A stretch of 64,000 bases of DNA from positions 1,235,001 through 1,299,000 of the forward strand of contig NZ_CP136856.1 in NCBI RefSeq assembly GCF_033807535.1, written 5' to 3'. Position numbers and translations under genes: made by a program. The notes beneath the pieces were generated by a model. It was not told the DNA's origin. It saw only the letters and a program-made list of their open reading frames with translations, and made no database searches. The stretch is from Oceanisphaera sp. IT1-181. GTDB lineage: Bacteria; Pseudomonadota; Gammaproteobacteria; Enterobacterales; Aeromonadaceae. Below are positions 18,030-26,975 of this stretch, piece after piece. The first letter of the stretch is position 1. Each line of letters begins with the position of its first letter.

Positions 18030-19179
18030 CACCGACCAACAGCAGCGGTAAGGCGAAGAATACACCGCCGATATAGGCGGCCACATAGGCCTTATTACGC
18101 TGGGCCAGGGTGGCCAGGGTTTCGGCCATGCGCACCGGCATCTGGCGCAGGAAGGGCAGCACATAGATAATCGCAATCGCCAGCAGGTTGAACAGCAGGT
18201 GTACTAAGGCAATTTGCAGCGCCACCATGGCCGAGGCGCCGCTGATGGCGGTGGCCGCCAGCAAGGCGGTGATGGTGGTGCCGATATTGCTGCCCAGCAG
18301 GAAGGGATAGACCTGCTTCAGAGAAAATACTCCGGTGCCAGCCAGAGGCACGATCAGCGAGCTGGTGGTGGAAGATGACTGCACCAGCACGGTGACCAGA
18401 GTGCCGGAGGCCATGCCCGAGATGGGGCCGCGACCCACGGCGGTGTGCAGTATGTTCATGGCACGGCCTACCATCAGGGTGCGCAGCACTTTGCCAATCT
18501 GGGTGACCACCATCAGGATCAGGCCGATGCCAATCAGGATCAGCGCCACACCGGACCAGATACCGGGCAGCCAAGCCACGCTGGCCTTCAACAGGTCGGA
18601 GGCAGGGGACAGCAGCACCTTCATGAAGTTCATGCCGCTCATGCTGACGCTGGCGTCGCTGACCAGCAGGCCGGCAAGATATTCGGAAGCCGTGGCCAGG
18701 GGGCGGAACAGCAGCTCCAGCGGTAGCAGTAGGGCCACGGCGAGGATATTGAAGCTGTCGTGTATGGTGGCGGCGGAAAAGGCCCGTTTGAACTCCTCGC
18801 CATCGCGAATATGGCCCAGACTGACCAGGGTACTGGTGAGCGAGGTGCCGATGTTGGCCCCCATGACCATGGGAATGGCGATGGCAATCGGCAGGCCGCC
18901 GGCGACCATGCCCACAATAATGGAAGTGACTGTGCTGGAACTTTGAATGAGCGCGGTGGCTACTACCCCGATGATCAGCGCAATAACCGGGTTGGAGGCG
19001 AAGGCAAACAGCTCTTGTGCATTGCTACCGGCGGCGGCCTTGAAGCCGGAACCGATAGCGCCCACGGCGGCCAGCAGCACATAAATCAGCAAGGAAACCA
19101 GCAGCCAGGATAACCAGTTGGACTGGACGTTATTATCGATTACGGGTTTTGGGATGGCGGTGGACTCAAGGCTCATCAT
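18013..19179 (-). CDS. Na/Pi cotransporter family protein (NptA-like)
   Basis: A 388-residue membrane protein with two Na_Pi_cotrans repeats, each marked by the QSSST motif: QSSSTVTS from Q79 and QSSSTTSS near 262. It imports phosphate with sodium. It lacks the C-terminal PhoU-like domain of longer relatives. The start ATG has GAGGAAAC before it. A tandem Pho box and -10 element sit just upstream, so expression should rise in phosphate starvation. GC and CTG/GCC use are higher than in neighbours. Confidence 0.93.
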   Translation of the reverse strand: MMSLESTAIPKPVIDNNVQSNWLSWLLVSLLIYVLLAAVGAIGSGFKAAAGSNAQELFAFASNPVIALIIGVVATALIQSSSTVTSIIVGMVAGGLPIAIAIPMVMGANIGTSLTSTLVSLGHIRDGEEFKRAFSAATIHDSFNILAVALLLPLELLFRPLATASEYLAGLLVSDASVSMSGMNFMKVLLSPASDLLKASVAWLPGIWSGVALILIGIGLILMVVTQIGKVLRTLMVGRAMNILHTAVGRGPISGMASGTLVTVLVQSSSTTSSLIVPLAGTGVFSLKQVYPFLLGSNIGTTITALLAATAISGASAMVALQIALVHLLFNLLAIAIIYVLPFLRQMPVRMAETLATLAQRNKAYVAAYIGGVFFALPLLLVGVSQLF

Positions 19180-19204
19180 GTTTCCTCATTTCAATGTTGG
19201 CGCC

Positions 19205-19257
19205 ACTATGCCGACTCTTTGTGACGGTTTTATTACATTGCGACAGTTTCATTACAG
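19205..19257 (-). promoter_or_regulatory. PhoB-type promoter (tandem Pho box plus -10)
   Basis: On the minus strand CTGTAATGAAACTGTCGC (19257-19240) and ATGTAATAAAACCGTCAC (19238-19221) each match about 15 of 18 positions of the Pho box consensus. A CATAGT -10 (19210-19205) lies 10 bp downstream, the classic PhoB-activated layout, with about 20 bp then left to the Na/Pi symporter ribosome site. Confidence 0.78.
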
Positions 19258-19259
19258 CT

Positions 19260-20110
19260 GCGCCTCGTTTGGATCTTTTTAGGTCAAAATAGAGATACAT
19301 TCGAGTCATAAACCCGCTGCTGACGGTTTTGTTAACCTTTTATACAACAACACCAACTGACCATGTCAGCGATCTATGCAGTTGCTCTATAAAGGCAGAA
19401 CTAAGGTTCGACTCCACTGCCGCGCTGCAAGCAATTCCATCGGGCGAGCCTACCTTGGCGTCACCCATGGCTTAGGTCTTATCTAACACCCAGTAAATAT
19501 TCGCCGCCAGTTGAACCGTGAGTGTCATTAATCCGCACCAGTTTGGTGGAGCTGGCTGTTGGTTCGACTTTTACATCGTATGACCACAGATCTGAGGTTA
19601 TGAATTTGATATTAATATATCCGTAATTAATTTATGGTTATTTAGAAAAGATTATAGAGTGATACGATTTTCTTATCTGTTTTGCTTGTTGTGATATAAC
19701 GCCACTGTACACCCAGAATATAGGTATGGTTATTAGGCTTAGTTATACTTTAAGGAATAAATATTGTTAACAGCAGACAAGTCCTGACGCTAAACTTTGA
19801 TCTTAATGACGTGGTAATGCTTATTTAATAACGGCCAATGCCGCTTGTGTCAATTTGTTGACTCTTCGCTTTAAATATAAGTAATTGATCTTTATAGACT
19901 GTTTCGTTGGGTTTGTTGTTTTATGTACGCGAGGTGTTTGTTGGTGGAATTTTATTCTAGCGACGAAAGATAAAATATATTAATTTTACTACTTGAAGTG
20001 ACTATCAAGCTAGGCTAGATATTAAAGGGCACGAAACGAGAGGCTCTTAATGTTCGTTTCAATTGCACTTTATAAAACAGTGTTCATATCGCAACTAGAG
20101 GAAAAGAACG
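19260..20110. other. Long AT-rich intergenic region
   Basis: About 850 bp without a supported gene. The stretch 19560-20080 is markedly AT-rich. It must contain the promoter of the BON protein; no operator or structured RNA stood out. I see nothing else I can name. Confidence 0.4.
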
Positions 20111-20782
20111 ATGAAAAACATAAAATTTTCACCTTCAATGATAGCTGTTGTGTTGAGCTCCGTTTTAGCAGGCGGCAGCGCCTTTGCAGCAGACGCCACT
20201 GACGATCATACCAGCATGATGTCGGCCAAAGCTGAAAACGCAGCAGAGCGTACCGGCGATAAACTCGATAGTGCAGCTGATCGTACCGGTGCCGCTCTGG
20301 AGCGTGCCGCTGACAGCGCCGAAAGTAATGTTAACGATGGTGTGATCACTACCAAAGTAAAAGCCGAGCTATTACAAAATGACACCATTAAGAGTGGTGA
20401 CATTTCAGTAGAAACCGAAAACGGCGTAGTGACCTTATCTGGTTTTGTCGCCAGCCAAGAGCAAATTAAACAGGCAGTAGCGGTGACCGGTAAGGTAGAA
20501 GGCGTAGTATCGGTGAACGACAAGCTAAATGTAACAGACAATGCCGACCAGTCACTGAAAGAGTATGCAGATGACACCATGGTAACCAGCGCCGTTAAGG
20601 CCAAGTTTTTAGCCGATGATGTGGTGCCCGGTCTTTCGGTATCGGTAGAAACTCAAGACGGTGTAGTGCAGTTAACCGGTGATGTAGAAAGCCAAGCGCA
20701 AGCCACCCAAGCTGAAAATGTAGCTAAAGGTGTAGATGGGGTGGTGAGCGTTAAAAATGACCTCACCATTAAGCAAAAATAA
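20111..20782 (+). CDS. BON-domain periplasmic protein (OsmY-like)
   Basis: A 223-residue exported protein. A signal peptide ends at AFA-ADA near residue 26. An Ala/Glu/Asp-rich linker with repeats (AADRTGAALERAADSAESN) precedes two BON domains, about 78-142 and 150-220, each with the pattern VETENGVVTLSGFV / VETQDGVVQLTGDV. BON domains are thought to bind phospholipid membranes; OsmY relatives are made in osmotic or stationary stress. A strong ribosome site (AGAGGAAA) precedes ATG. The DUF1328 protein downstream is also of the stress-protein type. Confidence 0.9.
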   Translation: MKNIKFSPSMIAVVLSSVLAGGSAFAADATDDHTSMMSAKAENAAERTGDKLDSAADRTGAALERAADSAESNVNDGVITTKVKAELLQNDTIKSGDISVETENGVVTLSGFVASQEQIKQAVAVTGKVEGVVSVNDKLNVTDNADQSLKEYADDTMVTSAVKAKFLADDVVPGLSVSVETQDGVVQLTGDVESQAQATQAENVAKGVDGVVSVKNDLTIKQK

Positions 20783-20951
20783 CGCGGCATCTAGCGCTCC
20801 ATGCTGACCTTACTTGGTCAACTAACACTACATGCTTAACACAGCTCCCAAGTAAAATTGGGAGCTCAACAAATAAGTAGGATAAGTTATCGTCTGCTAC
20901 ATTTATAACTGAATAGACGACAGGCACTTCCACTCGAGTAAGGAGCAGTTT

Positions 20952-21116
20952 ATGTTTCGTTGGGGAATTATATTTCTAGTGATAGCCCTCATCGCCGGTG
21001 CGTTAGGCTTTGGTGGCATGGCAGGTACGGCTGCATGGGCAGCAAAACTGGTCTTCGTAGTGGGTATTATCATCTTCATTGTGAGTTTGATAATGGGCCG
21101 TCGTGGCGCCCCCTGA
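20952..21116 (+). CDS. DUF1328 small membrane protein (YtjA-like)
   Basis: A 54-residue protein with two hydrophobic helices joined by GFGGMAGTAAWAAK, the DUF1328/YtjA pattern, ending in GRRGAP. AGGAG lies eight bases before ATG. The function is unknown; relatives are induced by stress and often sit by osmY-like genes, as here. Family length is normally 50-60 residues, so this is complete. Confidence 0.88.
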   Translation: MFRWGIIFLVIALIAGALGFGGMAGTAAWAAKLVFVVGIIIFIVSLIMGRRGAP

Positions 21117-21208
21117 CCAATAAGAGGCGCACTTTAGTCTATGCCGCTGGGCTGTTAAACTAAGCCTTAATACCACGTCTTAATACAGCAAAAGCGGCAT
21201 TAACTTAA

Positions 21209-22051
21209 GTGACGGTAGATGTGACTAGAAATGTGACAAAAGATAAACACACCGATAATAGCGAGACTCAGTCTCGCTATTATCGTAATGGGCCCAGCCA
21301 CAGTCACGGCGAGCTCATTGATTTTGTGCAAGTACGTCGCCAGTTTGATTTTCGCAGCATTGAAATTGGCCGCTGGGTAACCCGTCCCGAGCGTGAACGC
21401 GCCGCGGGGTTATTTTATGATGCCCTGTGCGATTTGATGTTGATCTTACAAGGCCCAGAAGCCCTTATTTCATTACGCGGTAATCTTTCATTACAATATG
21501 GCATTGGCGGCCGCCCTGGTGTATCTGCCCATTACAATCCTGCCACCCGCACCTTTTCTCTCGCTAAAAATGCCGGCCCTGGCAGTATTGCCCATGAATG
21601 GTTCCATGCCTTTGATCACTACATAGCTGCTAAAAGCATCGATCCCAAAAGTCTGAACACCGCCAATAATCGCACCTTTGCCTCACGCGCTTGGTTAGAT
21701 AATGCCCCCACCATTAAGCACCCCATCAACAGCCTGCTATTTGATTGCTTTAAGGTTATTTTACTTGATGAAGCGGGCACAGAGCCCAGCCCAATGTTTA
21801 TGGCGTCGGCCGTGGCCGATAGCCAACTTAACACCCTTTATTACAGTCAACCCGAAGAGCTGTGCGCCCGTGCATTTGAAGCCTTCGTGCAAGATGCGAT
21901 AATCAAAAACGGGTTTTTAGTGAAAGGCACCAAAGCCACCAAAGAAGCCGAGTTAGGTTTATACCCCCAAGGTGAGCAACGTCTGCACATTAATGCCGCT
22001 TTCAGCCGTTATTTTCGTACCTTAGGCGCGGCACTGAGCCAGCAACCTTAA
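21209..22051 (+). CDS. LPD1-domain zincin-like protein (CLCA_X family)
   Basis: A 280-residue protein of the CLCA_X/LPD1 type. The conserved core begins YYRNGPSHSHGELIDFVQV (about 24-42), runs through RSIEIGRWVT and GIGGRPGVSAHYNP, and reaches HEWFHAFDHY, a zinc-protease-like HExxH with H129, E130 and H133. The LPD1 domain is otherwise common in polyvalent proteins of phages and conjugative elements, so the HExxH may give peptidase activity; this is untested. The start is uncertain: GTG at 21209 has no clear ribosome site. A 14-bp perfect hairpin (21254-21284) lies inside the first codons. btuR follows 31 bp downstream. Confidence 0.78.
   Translation: MTVDVTRNVTKDKHTDNSETQSRYYRNGPSHSHGELIDFVQVRRQFDFRSIEIGRWVTRPERERAAGLFYDALCDLMLILQGPEALISLRGNLSLQYGIGGRPGVSAHYNPATRTFSLAKNAGPGSIAHEWFHAFDHYIAAKSIDPKSLNTANNRTFASRAWLDNAPTIKHPINSLLFDCFKVILLDEAGTEPSPMFMASAVADSQLNTLYYSQPEELCARAFEAFVQDAIIKNGFLVKGTKATKEAELGLYPQGEQRLHINAAFSRYFRTLGAALSQQP
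21254..21284 (+). promoter_or_regulatory. Perfect 14-bp hairpin within the 5' end of the LPD1 gene
   Basis: GATAATAGCGAGAC (21254-21267), TCA loop, GTCTCGCTATTATC (21271-21284). It covers codons 16-26 of the assumed reading frame, upstream of the conserved part of the protein. It could be an attenuator-like hairpin if translation starts later; no T-run follows. Confidence 0.5.
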
Positions 22052-22082
22052 TCATATTTTTGCCACACGTATAAGGAATATC

Positions 22083-22706
22083 ATGAGCGAAACTCAAGAC
22101 GACAGTCGCGAACAAATCAAAGCCGAGCGCCACCAGCAACGCCAGCAAAAAGTAAAAGAAGCGGTGGATGCCAAAGTGGCCGAGGCCCAAGAAGAGCGGG
22201 GCGTGCTTATGGTGATCACCGGCAACGGCAAAGGTAAAAGCACCGCCGGTTTTGGTACTGTAGCCCGCGCCGTGGGCCACGGTAAAAGTGCCGCCGTGGT
22301 GCAATTTATTAAAGGCGGTTGGGAATGCGGCGAGCGCAACTTGCTGCAAAAAGTCGGCGTGCCTTTTGTGGTGATGAACACCGGCTTTACGTGGGACACC
22401 CAAGACCGTGAAAAAGACATGCAAGCCTGTGAAGAAACCTGGGCGCCCGCCGAGAAGATGCTTAGCAATCCCAGTATCGATCTGGTGTTGCTGGATGAGT
22501 TAACTTACATGGTGGCTTACCATTATCTGGACTTAGAGCGGGTAATAACTGCGCTAAAAAATCGCCCCCCACACCAGCACGTGATCATCACCGGCCGCAG
22601 CTGCCATCGCTCACTGATTGAATTAGCCGACACAGTCAGTGACATTGAGGCGGTAAAACATGCCTTCGATGCCGGCGTAAAAGCCCAAGTCGGCTTTGAT
22701 TATTAA
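22083..22706 (+). CDS. btuR: Cob(I)yrinic acid a,c-diamide adenosyltransferase
   Basis: Adds the adenosyl group to the cobalt of corrinoids, using ATP, to make adenosylcobalamin (CobA/CobO/BtuR type). The 207-residue protein has the P-loop GNGKGKST at residues 47-54, the FIKGGWECGE segment near 79 and VLLDELTYM near 139, as in the family. A charged helix of 30 residues precedes the fold. Here it probably serves salvage, since no corrin-ring genes are near. A strong terminator follows. Confidence 0.95.
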   Translation: MSETQDDSREQIKAERHQQRQQKVKEAVDAKVAEAQEERGVLMVITGNGKGKSTAGFGTVARAVGHGKSAAVVQFIKGGWECGERNLLQKVGVPFVVMNTGFTWDTQDREKDMQACEETWAPAEKMLSNPSIDLVLLDELTYMVAYHYLDLERVITALKNRPPHQHVIITGRSCHRSLIELADTVSDIEAVKHAFDAGVKAQVGFDY

Positions 22707-22745
22707 GCAGGGTTTTGCTTCCTAAGTAGGCTTTGATTACTGATG

Positions 22746-22785
22746 CAAAACAGCCTGAGCGCAGCATGTGGGCTCAGGCTGTTTT
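22746..22785 (+). terminator. Terminator after btuR
   Basis: AAAACAGCCTGAGC / GCTCAGGCTGTTTT with an 11-12 base loop, followed by GTTTTT. Confidence 0.88.
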
Positions 22786-22833
22786 GTTTTTAAAGACTCA
22801 ACAATGGGCTGAGCATCAGACCTCCAAGTCTGT

Positions 22834-23097
22834 TCAAACATAGCCCCCGAGTCCATGCTCATCAGTGTTCCAATCGGCAACATAGCTTGCGGCCATTGGT
22901 TCCCAAAGCGCCTGGCCCAGATACTCAGAAACCGTCATGTTGGCCGAGAGAGAAAGCGCCAAACCTATAAACTGCGGGTGGTACTTGTTGTATTGAAATT
23001 CTCTTGACGGGGACTCAATAAGGGAACGCTCAAGCAAAATGGTCTCGAGTTTTGGATAGCTGTTAACCTTATTTGTAAATCTATAACGGTGTACCAT
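22834..23097 (-). pseudogene. Remnant of a serine hydrolase (class C beta-lactamase-like)
   Basis: The 87 codons resemble an internal slice of serine hydrolases of the beta-lactamase/esterase group: FQYNKYHPQFIGLALSL, then MTVSEYLGQALWEPMAAS and ADWNTDEHGLGGY, which fits the family's pattern of YNN..P..LG and S..EYL...LW.PLG followed by W..D..G. The SxxK active-site region upstream and the C-terminal half are missing: 129 bp of non-coding DNA and the btuR terminator bound it. I read it as a decayed fragment, not a working gene. Confidence 0.6.
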
Positions 23098-23229
23098 AAT
23101 AAACTATCCATCCTCTAAGCTATGAGCGCAGAAGTACTCTTTCTAAGATCAAAATTTAACATGTGTCGTTAAATAAATAACTGATTTTTAAAGTAAAAAT
23201 AGTACTAGAAAAGTACGGGCACACTTAAG

Positions 23230-25572
23230 ATGGAGTATAGCGCCTTGATTGAAAATTCAAATATTAATCCAACGCCAAAAAATCAAAACTCCTTCCTCAC
23301 ATTAATTGGGGTGTCGGTAATAATTGCTATTCTGTACTTTGCTAAGGTGGTGATACTGCCTGTAGCGATGGCCATTATGCTGTCGTTCTTATTAGCGCCA
23401 TTAATCATTCGATTGCAACGCTATGGCATACCTAGGTTAGCCGCTATCGTTTCAACTCTAGTTATTGCATTTAGCCTAATTGCGGTTATTGCTTGGAGTA
23501 TTGGTATTCAAGTAATCAACTTAGCCGAACAATTGCCCCGCTACGAAATAACCCTTCTGGATAAAATACGTCAAATTAATAGTAAAAAACAGGTAGATAG
23601 TCCGTTATCGCGTGCCGGTGAGGTCGTAGATAAGCTGCGCAAAGAGCTAAATAACGAAGACCAAAATTTGACAACGGAAACAGCAGCAAAAAACAATAGC
23701 CAAGTCACGGCTGTAGAACCCGTTGCTGTAGAGATAAAGCCGACTAAAAAGAATATATTTGAGTCATTCGCCGAGATGGCAGGTCCTTTTATTGGCCCAC
23801 TTGGAACCAGTGGCTTAGTGATTATTTTCGTAATAGCCATTTTATTTCAACGCGAAGACTTGCGTGAAAGATTAATAAGAATTATTGGCGGGAGTCATCT
23901 TAATGTGGCAACCGAAGCAATAGATGACGCCGCAAAACGTATTTCGCGTTATTTAACAATGCAACTTTTAGTAAACTCTAGCTATGGTATTCCAATCAGT
24001 GTAGGGCTTTACTTCATTGGCATCCCCAACGCCATTCTCTGGGGCTTTTTAGCAATATTACTTCGATTCATACCTTATATAGGTCCTTGGATAGCGGCTG
24101 CCTTCCCTATAGCTTTAGCGTTTGCTATCGACCCTGGTTGGTCTACGTTATTTTTAACTTTGGGATTGTTTATAACTCTAGAAATTATTAGTAATAATGT
24201 AGTTGAACCATGGTTATACGGGGTAAGTACCGGCATTTCTAACTTTGCACTAATGGTGGCAGCTGTTTTTTGGACATGGCTATGGGGGCCAGTAGGTCTT
24301 TTTTTATCAACACCATTAACGGTATGTGTGGTCGTGCTTGGCAATTATGTACCCAGCTTAAGTTTTATTAGTGTGCTGCTGGGTAGCGTTCCGGCTTTAA
24401 AACCTAACGAACGTTTATATCAACGTATGTTAGCCATGGATTATAATGAAATGTTATCCCTCTCTCGGGATTACGTTAAACAAAATTCAATGACCGACTA
24501 TTATGATCAACTGCTTATTCCTGCTTTAAGTGCGGCTGAGGTTGATAGACAAACGGGGGGGTTGGCAGAAATTAGACAAACCTTTATTTTACAAAATATT
24601 CCTGAACTGATTGATGAGCTATACGAAAAAGATTCTAATCCCCCCTTTTCATTAACAAGATCAGCGCGTGTATTGATAGTGGCTGCCAAGGACGATATGG
24701 ATGAGCTTGCCGGTAAAATTCTCGCTTGCGGCTTGGAAGAAATTGGCATAATAGCGAGACTCCACTCAGCAATCAGTGTGACTAGCGAGTGTGCAGAGCT
24801 TATTAAACAGGATCCAATTGAAGTGATATGTATATCTGCCTTACCGCCGGGTGCATTCGTACCTGCTCGCCAACTAAGTCGACGCTTGGCATCAGGATGT
24901 GCAGGAGTAAAGTCTATAGTGGGTGTTTGGAGCCACGGCGCACAAGCAAACGATTTACAAAGCCGAATCTCAACGGTATCCGATGCTATTGTTGTAACCA
25001 CACTGCAAGACGCTATAGATAAAATACAAATTCTTTTAACCGTTCCTGAAGAAGTACAGCCAACCAGTGCACCCATTCCTGAAGATGAAGAAGAGCGCTT
25101 AAAAGACGTGCTGAGTTTGAATTTAACAAACGCGGATCCAGACGAAACATTTGACAGTATAACCCGCGCACTCGCTAAGGCGTTTAATGTGCCCATTTCA
25201 TTAGTATCTATTATCGATACTGATCGACAATTTTGGAAATCCCATGTTGGATTGCCAGAAGATCTGGCATTAGCGGGCGAATCTCCCAGAGACACTTCCG
25301 TATGCGGTCACGTTGTTGCTCAAAATAAGGTGTTAATAATTGAAGATATTACACAAGATAAACGATTTGCTAATAACTCATTCTTAAAAAGCCGTGGGAT
25401 CCGTTTTTATGCAGGGGTACCGTTACGAAGTCATTCCGGCCATGCCGTTGGTAGTTTATGCGTCATCGATACTAAACCTCGCAATGTTACAGAGAAAGAA
25501 ATCGCATTAATTAGCAAATTAGCAGAGCAACTTATGGAGTCAGTGAATCGCAGTCAAGAAAATACAGCCTAA
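23230..25572 (+). CDS. AI-2E family transporter fused to a GAF domain
   Basis: A 780-residue three-part protein. Residues 1-375 are an AI-2E/PerM permease: paired helices at 22-60 and 70-95, a charged loop (100-185), then five or so helices with FIPYIGPWIAAAFPIALAFA. Residues 477-615 look like an alpha/beta domain (ARVLIVAAKDDMDELAGKIL...), perhaps a degenerate B12-binding or receiver-like fold. Residues 631-775 form a GAF domain (SVCGHVVAQNKVLIIEDI, GVPLRSHSGHAVGSLCVID). This implies transport or gating tuned by a cytoplasmic sensor; the ligand is unknown. It is AT-richer than the genes to its left. No close ribosome site is seen at the ATG at 23230; codon 1 could be later. Confidence 0.82.
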   Translation: MEYSALIENSNINPTPKNQNSFLTLIGVSVIIAILYFAKVVILPVAMAIMLSFLLAPLIIRLQRYGIPRLAAIVSTLVIAFSLIAVIAWSIGIQVINLAEQLPRYEITLLDKIRQINSKKQVDSPLSRAGEVVDKLRKELNNEDQNLTTETAAKNNSQVTAVEPVAVEIKPTKKNIFESFAEMAGPFIGPLGTSGLVIIFVIAILFQREDLRERLIRIIGGSHLNVATEAIDDAAKRISRYLTMQLLVNSSYGIPISVGLYFIGIPNAILWGFLAILLRFIPYIGPWIAAAFPIALAFAIDPGWSTLFLTLGLFITLEIISNNVVEPWLYGVSTGISNFALMVAAVFWTWLWGPVGLFLSTPLTVCVVVLGNYVPSLSFISVLLGSVPALKPNERLYQRMLAMDYNEMLSLSRDYVKQNSMTDYYDQLLIPALSAAEVDRQTGGLAEIRQTFILQNIPELIDELYEKDSNPPFSLTRSARVLIVAAKDDMDELAGKILACGLEEIGIIARLHSAISVTSECAELIKQDPIEVICISALPPGAFVPARQLSRRLASGCAGVKSIVGVWSHGAQANDLQSRISTVSDAIVVTTLQDAIDKIQILLTVPEEVQPTSAPIPEDEEERLKDVLSLNLTNADPDETFDSITRALAKAFNVPISLVSIIDTDRQFWKSHVGLPEDLALAGESPRDTSVCGHVVAQNKVLIIEDITQDKRFANNSFLKSRGIRFYAGVPLRSHSGHAVGSLCVIDTKPRNVTEKEIALISKLAEQLMESVNRSQENTA

Positions 25573-25934
25573 CCAAAACAGGAGATTAATTGTCTGCTAG
25601 AAAATACTAAACTCTGGGGCATTGCTCCCCTGACACGGCCTAGATGAATGATGCTCACCGTTTCAGCCTGCTGCGAGCATGCACTGGATACTTGGTCTGG
25701 CTGAAACGATTCGTCACTTTGCCTTCCCGTCGGCAGCGCAGTGGCCTGTGTTTTGTAGGCGAACACTTGTTCTCGCATTACGCCGCAGGCGTAAAACTGA
25801 ACACAGTTGTTGGGCCGAGCGATGCCATTACTTTTGCTCAAACCACTTTTCAGCGTGGATCACCTTATTTATATCCATTCTTTCAAGCCAGCTCTGCTTT
25901 TTAAAAAATCGGGCTTCTCAAGATCGGGCTGTTC
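25573..25934. other. Cassette-like remnant at the distal end of the attC array
   Basis: 362 bp between the permease gene and the last attC. Short open frames exist on both strands (for example 25644-25904 plus and 25569-25841 minus), none with a convincing ribosome site. It contains GTTTCAGCC...GGCTGAAAC (25659-25707) and the palindrome TTACGCCGCAGGCGTAA (25779-25795). The text resembles short ORFs I remember from Vibrio integron cassettes, so this may be a final cassette that lost its attC. That is memory, not a search. Confidence 0.4.
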
Positions 25935-26033
25935 ACTAACGCCCTGTTAACAGGCAAAAAATAGTTGGTTAAAATTAGCGACGCAGGAGCAAAAACCAAC
26001 TGTTTTTTGTCCTTGTTTAACAGCTTGTTATAC
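25935..26033 (-). other. attC site 1 (99 bp)
   Basis: Read on the minus strand it starts TATAACAAGCTGTTAAACA and ends TGTTAACAGGGCGTTAG. The ends are complementary (GTTAAC cores, GCTGTTAA/TTAACAGG). An inner pair CAGTTGGTT / AACCAACT folds the rest, as in integron attC sites. The TAA of R'' is the stop codon of the membrane-protein cassette gene. Confidence 0.88.
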
Positions 26034-26891
26034 CGCTGATTCACGCCTTTCTTGTTGATACGCCAAAATAGAGTTACTAATTGTTTCTTTAGATTTAAAT
26101 TCAGGTATGCACGAAAACCTAAGCCACTCATTTATTAGCACGTGATTCCCTCGGAATTTTATAAAAGAGTGAATTTTGGCGTAACGTTGTAATTGCTTGG
26201 AGTCAGTGTAAATACGAACCAATGAAAAAGCTTTTTCATAAGATAGAAAGTAATAAAAACAATATGTATAAGGCAGTAAACCAACAGAAAGCAGCATTGG
26301 TACAAGAAAGTCTCTAAATGTATTAAGGCTATAAAATTTATCATTGTTCTCTACGGCATAAAAAATAGAATCCGCCACAAGGTAAAAACCTGTTATGCTA
26401 ATAGTAATACCAACAAGTTTATGCACTTGTGCGTGTGATGGTTCTCTTTCTGACACAACGCTGATACAGGCCAAAAGTGTAAGAAAAGAAACTAATACAA
26501 GCTCTACAAAATAATTATAAGAATGGAATGCGACCAAGAACTGAACAAATACAATTAATTTTAGTTGGCTATTAAGGCTCGCTCTCAAATATTGTTTTTG
26601 ATTATCTATATTTGTAGTATTCAGTAGTTGAGAACCACCAATAAAGAAAAGCCACATTAAAGTATTTTTTAGTTGTCCTTGATTCCAAATGCCACTCCAC
26701 TCAAGAAGTAACACTAAGCCTATTGTATATATGGCAAATAGGCATAGATGAATAACTATACTTTTTTGGAAGAAAGCAGATAATACATTAACTAAAGACG
26801 ATCTGACACTTTCACTACGCATTGAGAAAAGAATAAAAACACAAAAAAGTGTGGCTGAAGCAAGCTCTCTATTATTGAATACTGCTAGCAT
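26028..26891 (-). CDS. Cassette gene: multi-pass membrane protein of unknown function
   Basis: A 287-residue protein with seven or eight hydrophobic segments (for example ATLFCVFILFSM, IVIHLCLFAIYTIGLVLLL, LVGITISITGFYLVADSIFY) and a charged C-terminal tail of about 70 residues. No family is recognised. The start is ATG at 26891, which has GGAG five bases upstream; a longer frame up to 26972 would merely translate attC 2. The stop codon lies inside attC 1. It is AT-rich like other cassette genes. It has no visible promoter of its own. Confidence 0.72.
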   Translation of the reverse strand: MLAVFNNRELASATLFCVFILFSMRSESVRSSLVNVLSAFFQKSIVIHLCLFAIYTIGLVLLLEWSGIWNQGQLKNTLMWLFFIGGSQLLNTTNIDNQKQYLRASLNSQLKLIVFVQFLVAFHSYNYFVELVLVSFLTLLACISVVSEREPSHAQVHKLVGITISITGFYLVADSIFYAVENNDKFYSLNTFRDFLVPMLLSVGLLPYTYCFYYFLSYEKAFSLVRIYTDSKQLQRYAKIHSFIKFRGNHVLINEWLRFSCIPEFKSKETISNSILAYQQERRESAV

Positions 26892-26914
26892 ATTTGCTCC
26901 GAATCCTTTCTGCG

Positions 26915-26972
26915 GTATAACGCCCCAAACACGCGCAGCGTAAGCTGTCGCTGTGATTTGGCTTGTTAGCAC
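26915..26972 (-). other. attC site 2 (58 bp, short form)
   Basis: On the minus strand GCTAACAAGCCAAATCA pairs with TGTTTGGGGCGTTATAC at the other end. The inner stem CAGCGACAGC / GCTGCGCG encloses a short loop. This is the compact attC type. It follows the VOC gene stop by four bases. Confidence 0.88.
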
Positions 26973-26975
26973 TGT

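Noticed and set aside
24507..25295. Minus-strand 262-codon frame inside the permease-GAF gene
   Set aside because: Low-complexity Ser/Ala product, antisense to a well-supported gene.
26891..26972. Upstream extension of the cassette membrane protein to 26972
   Set aside because: The extra codons are a translation of attC 2, and a GGAG ribosome site supports the ATG at 26891.
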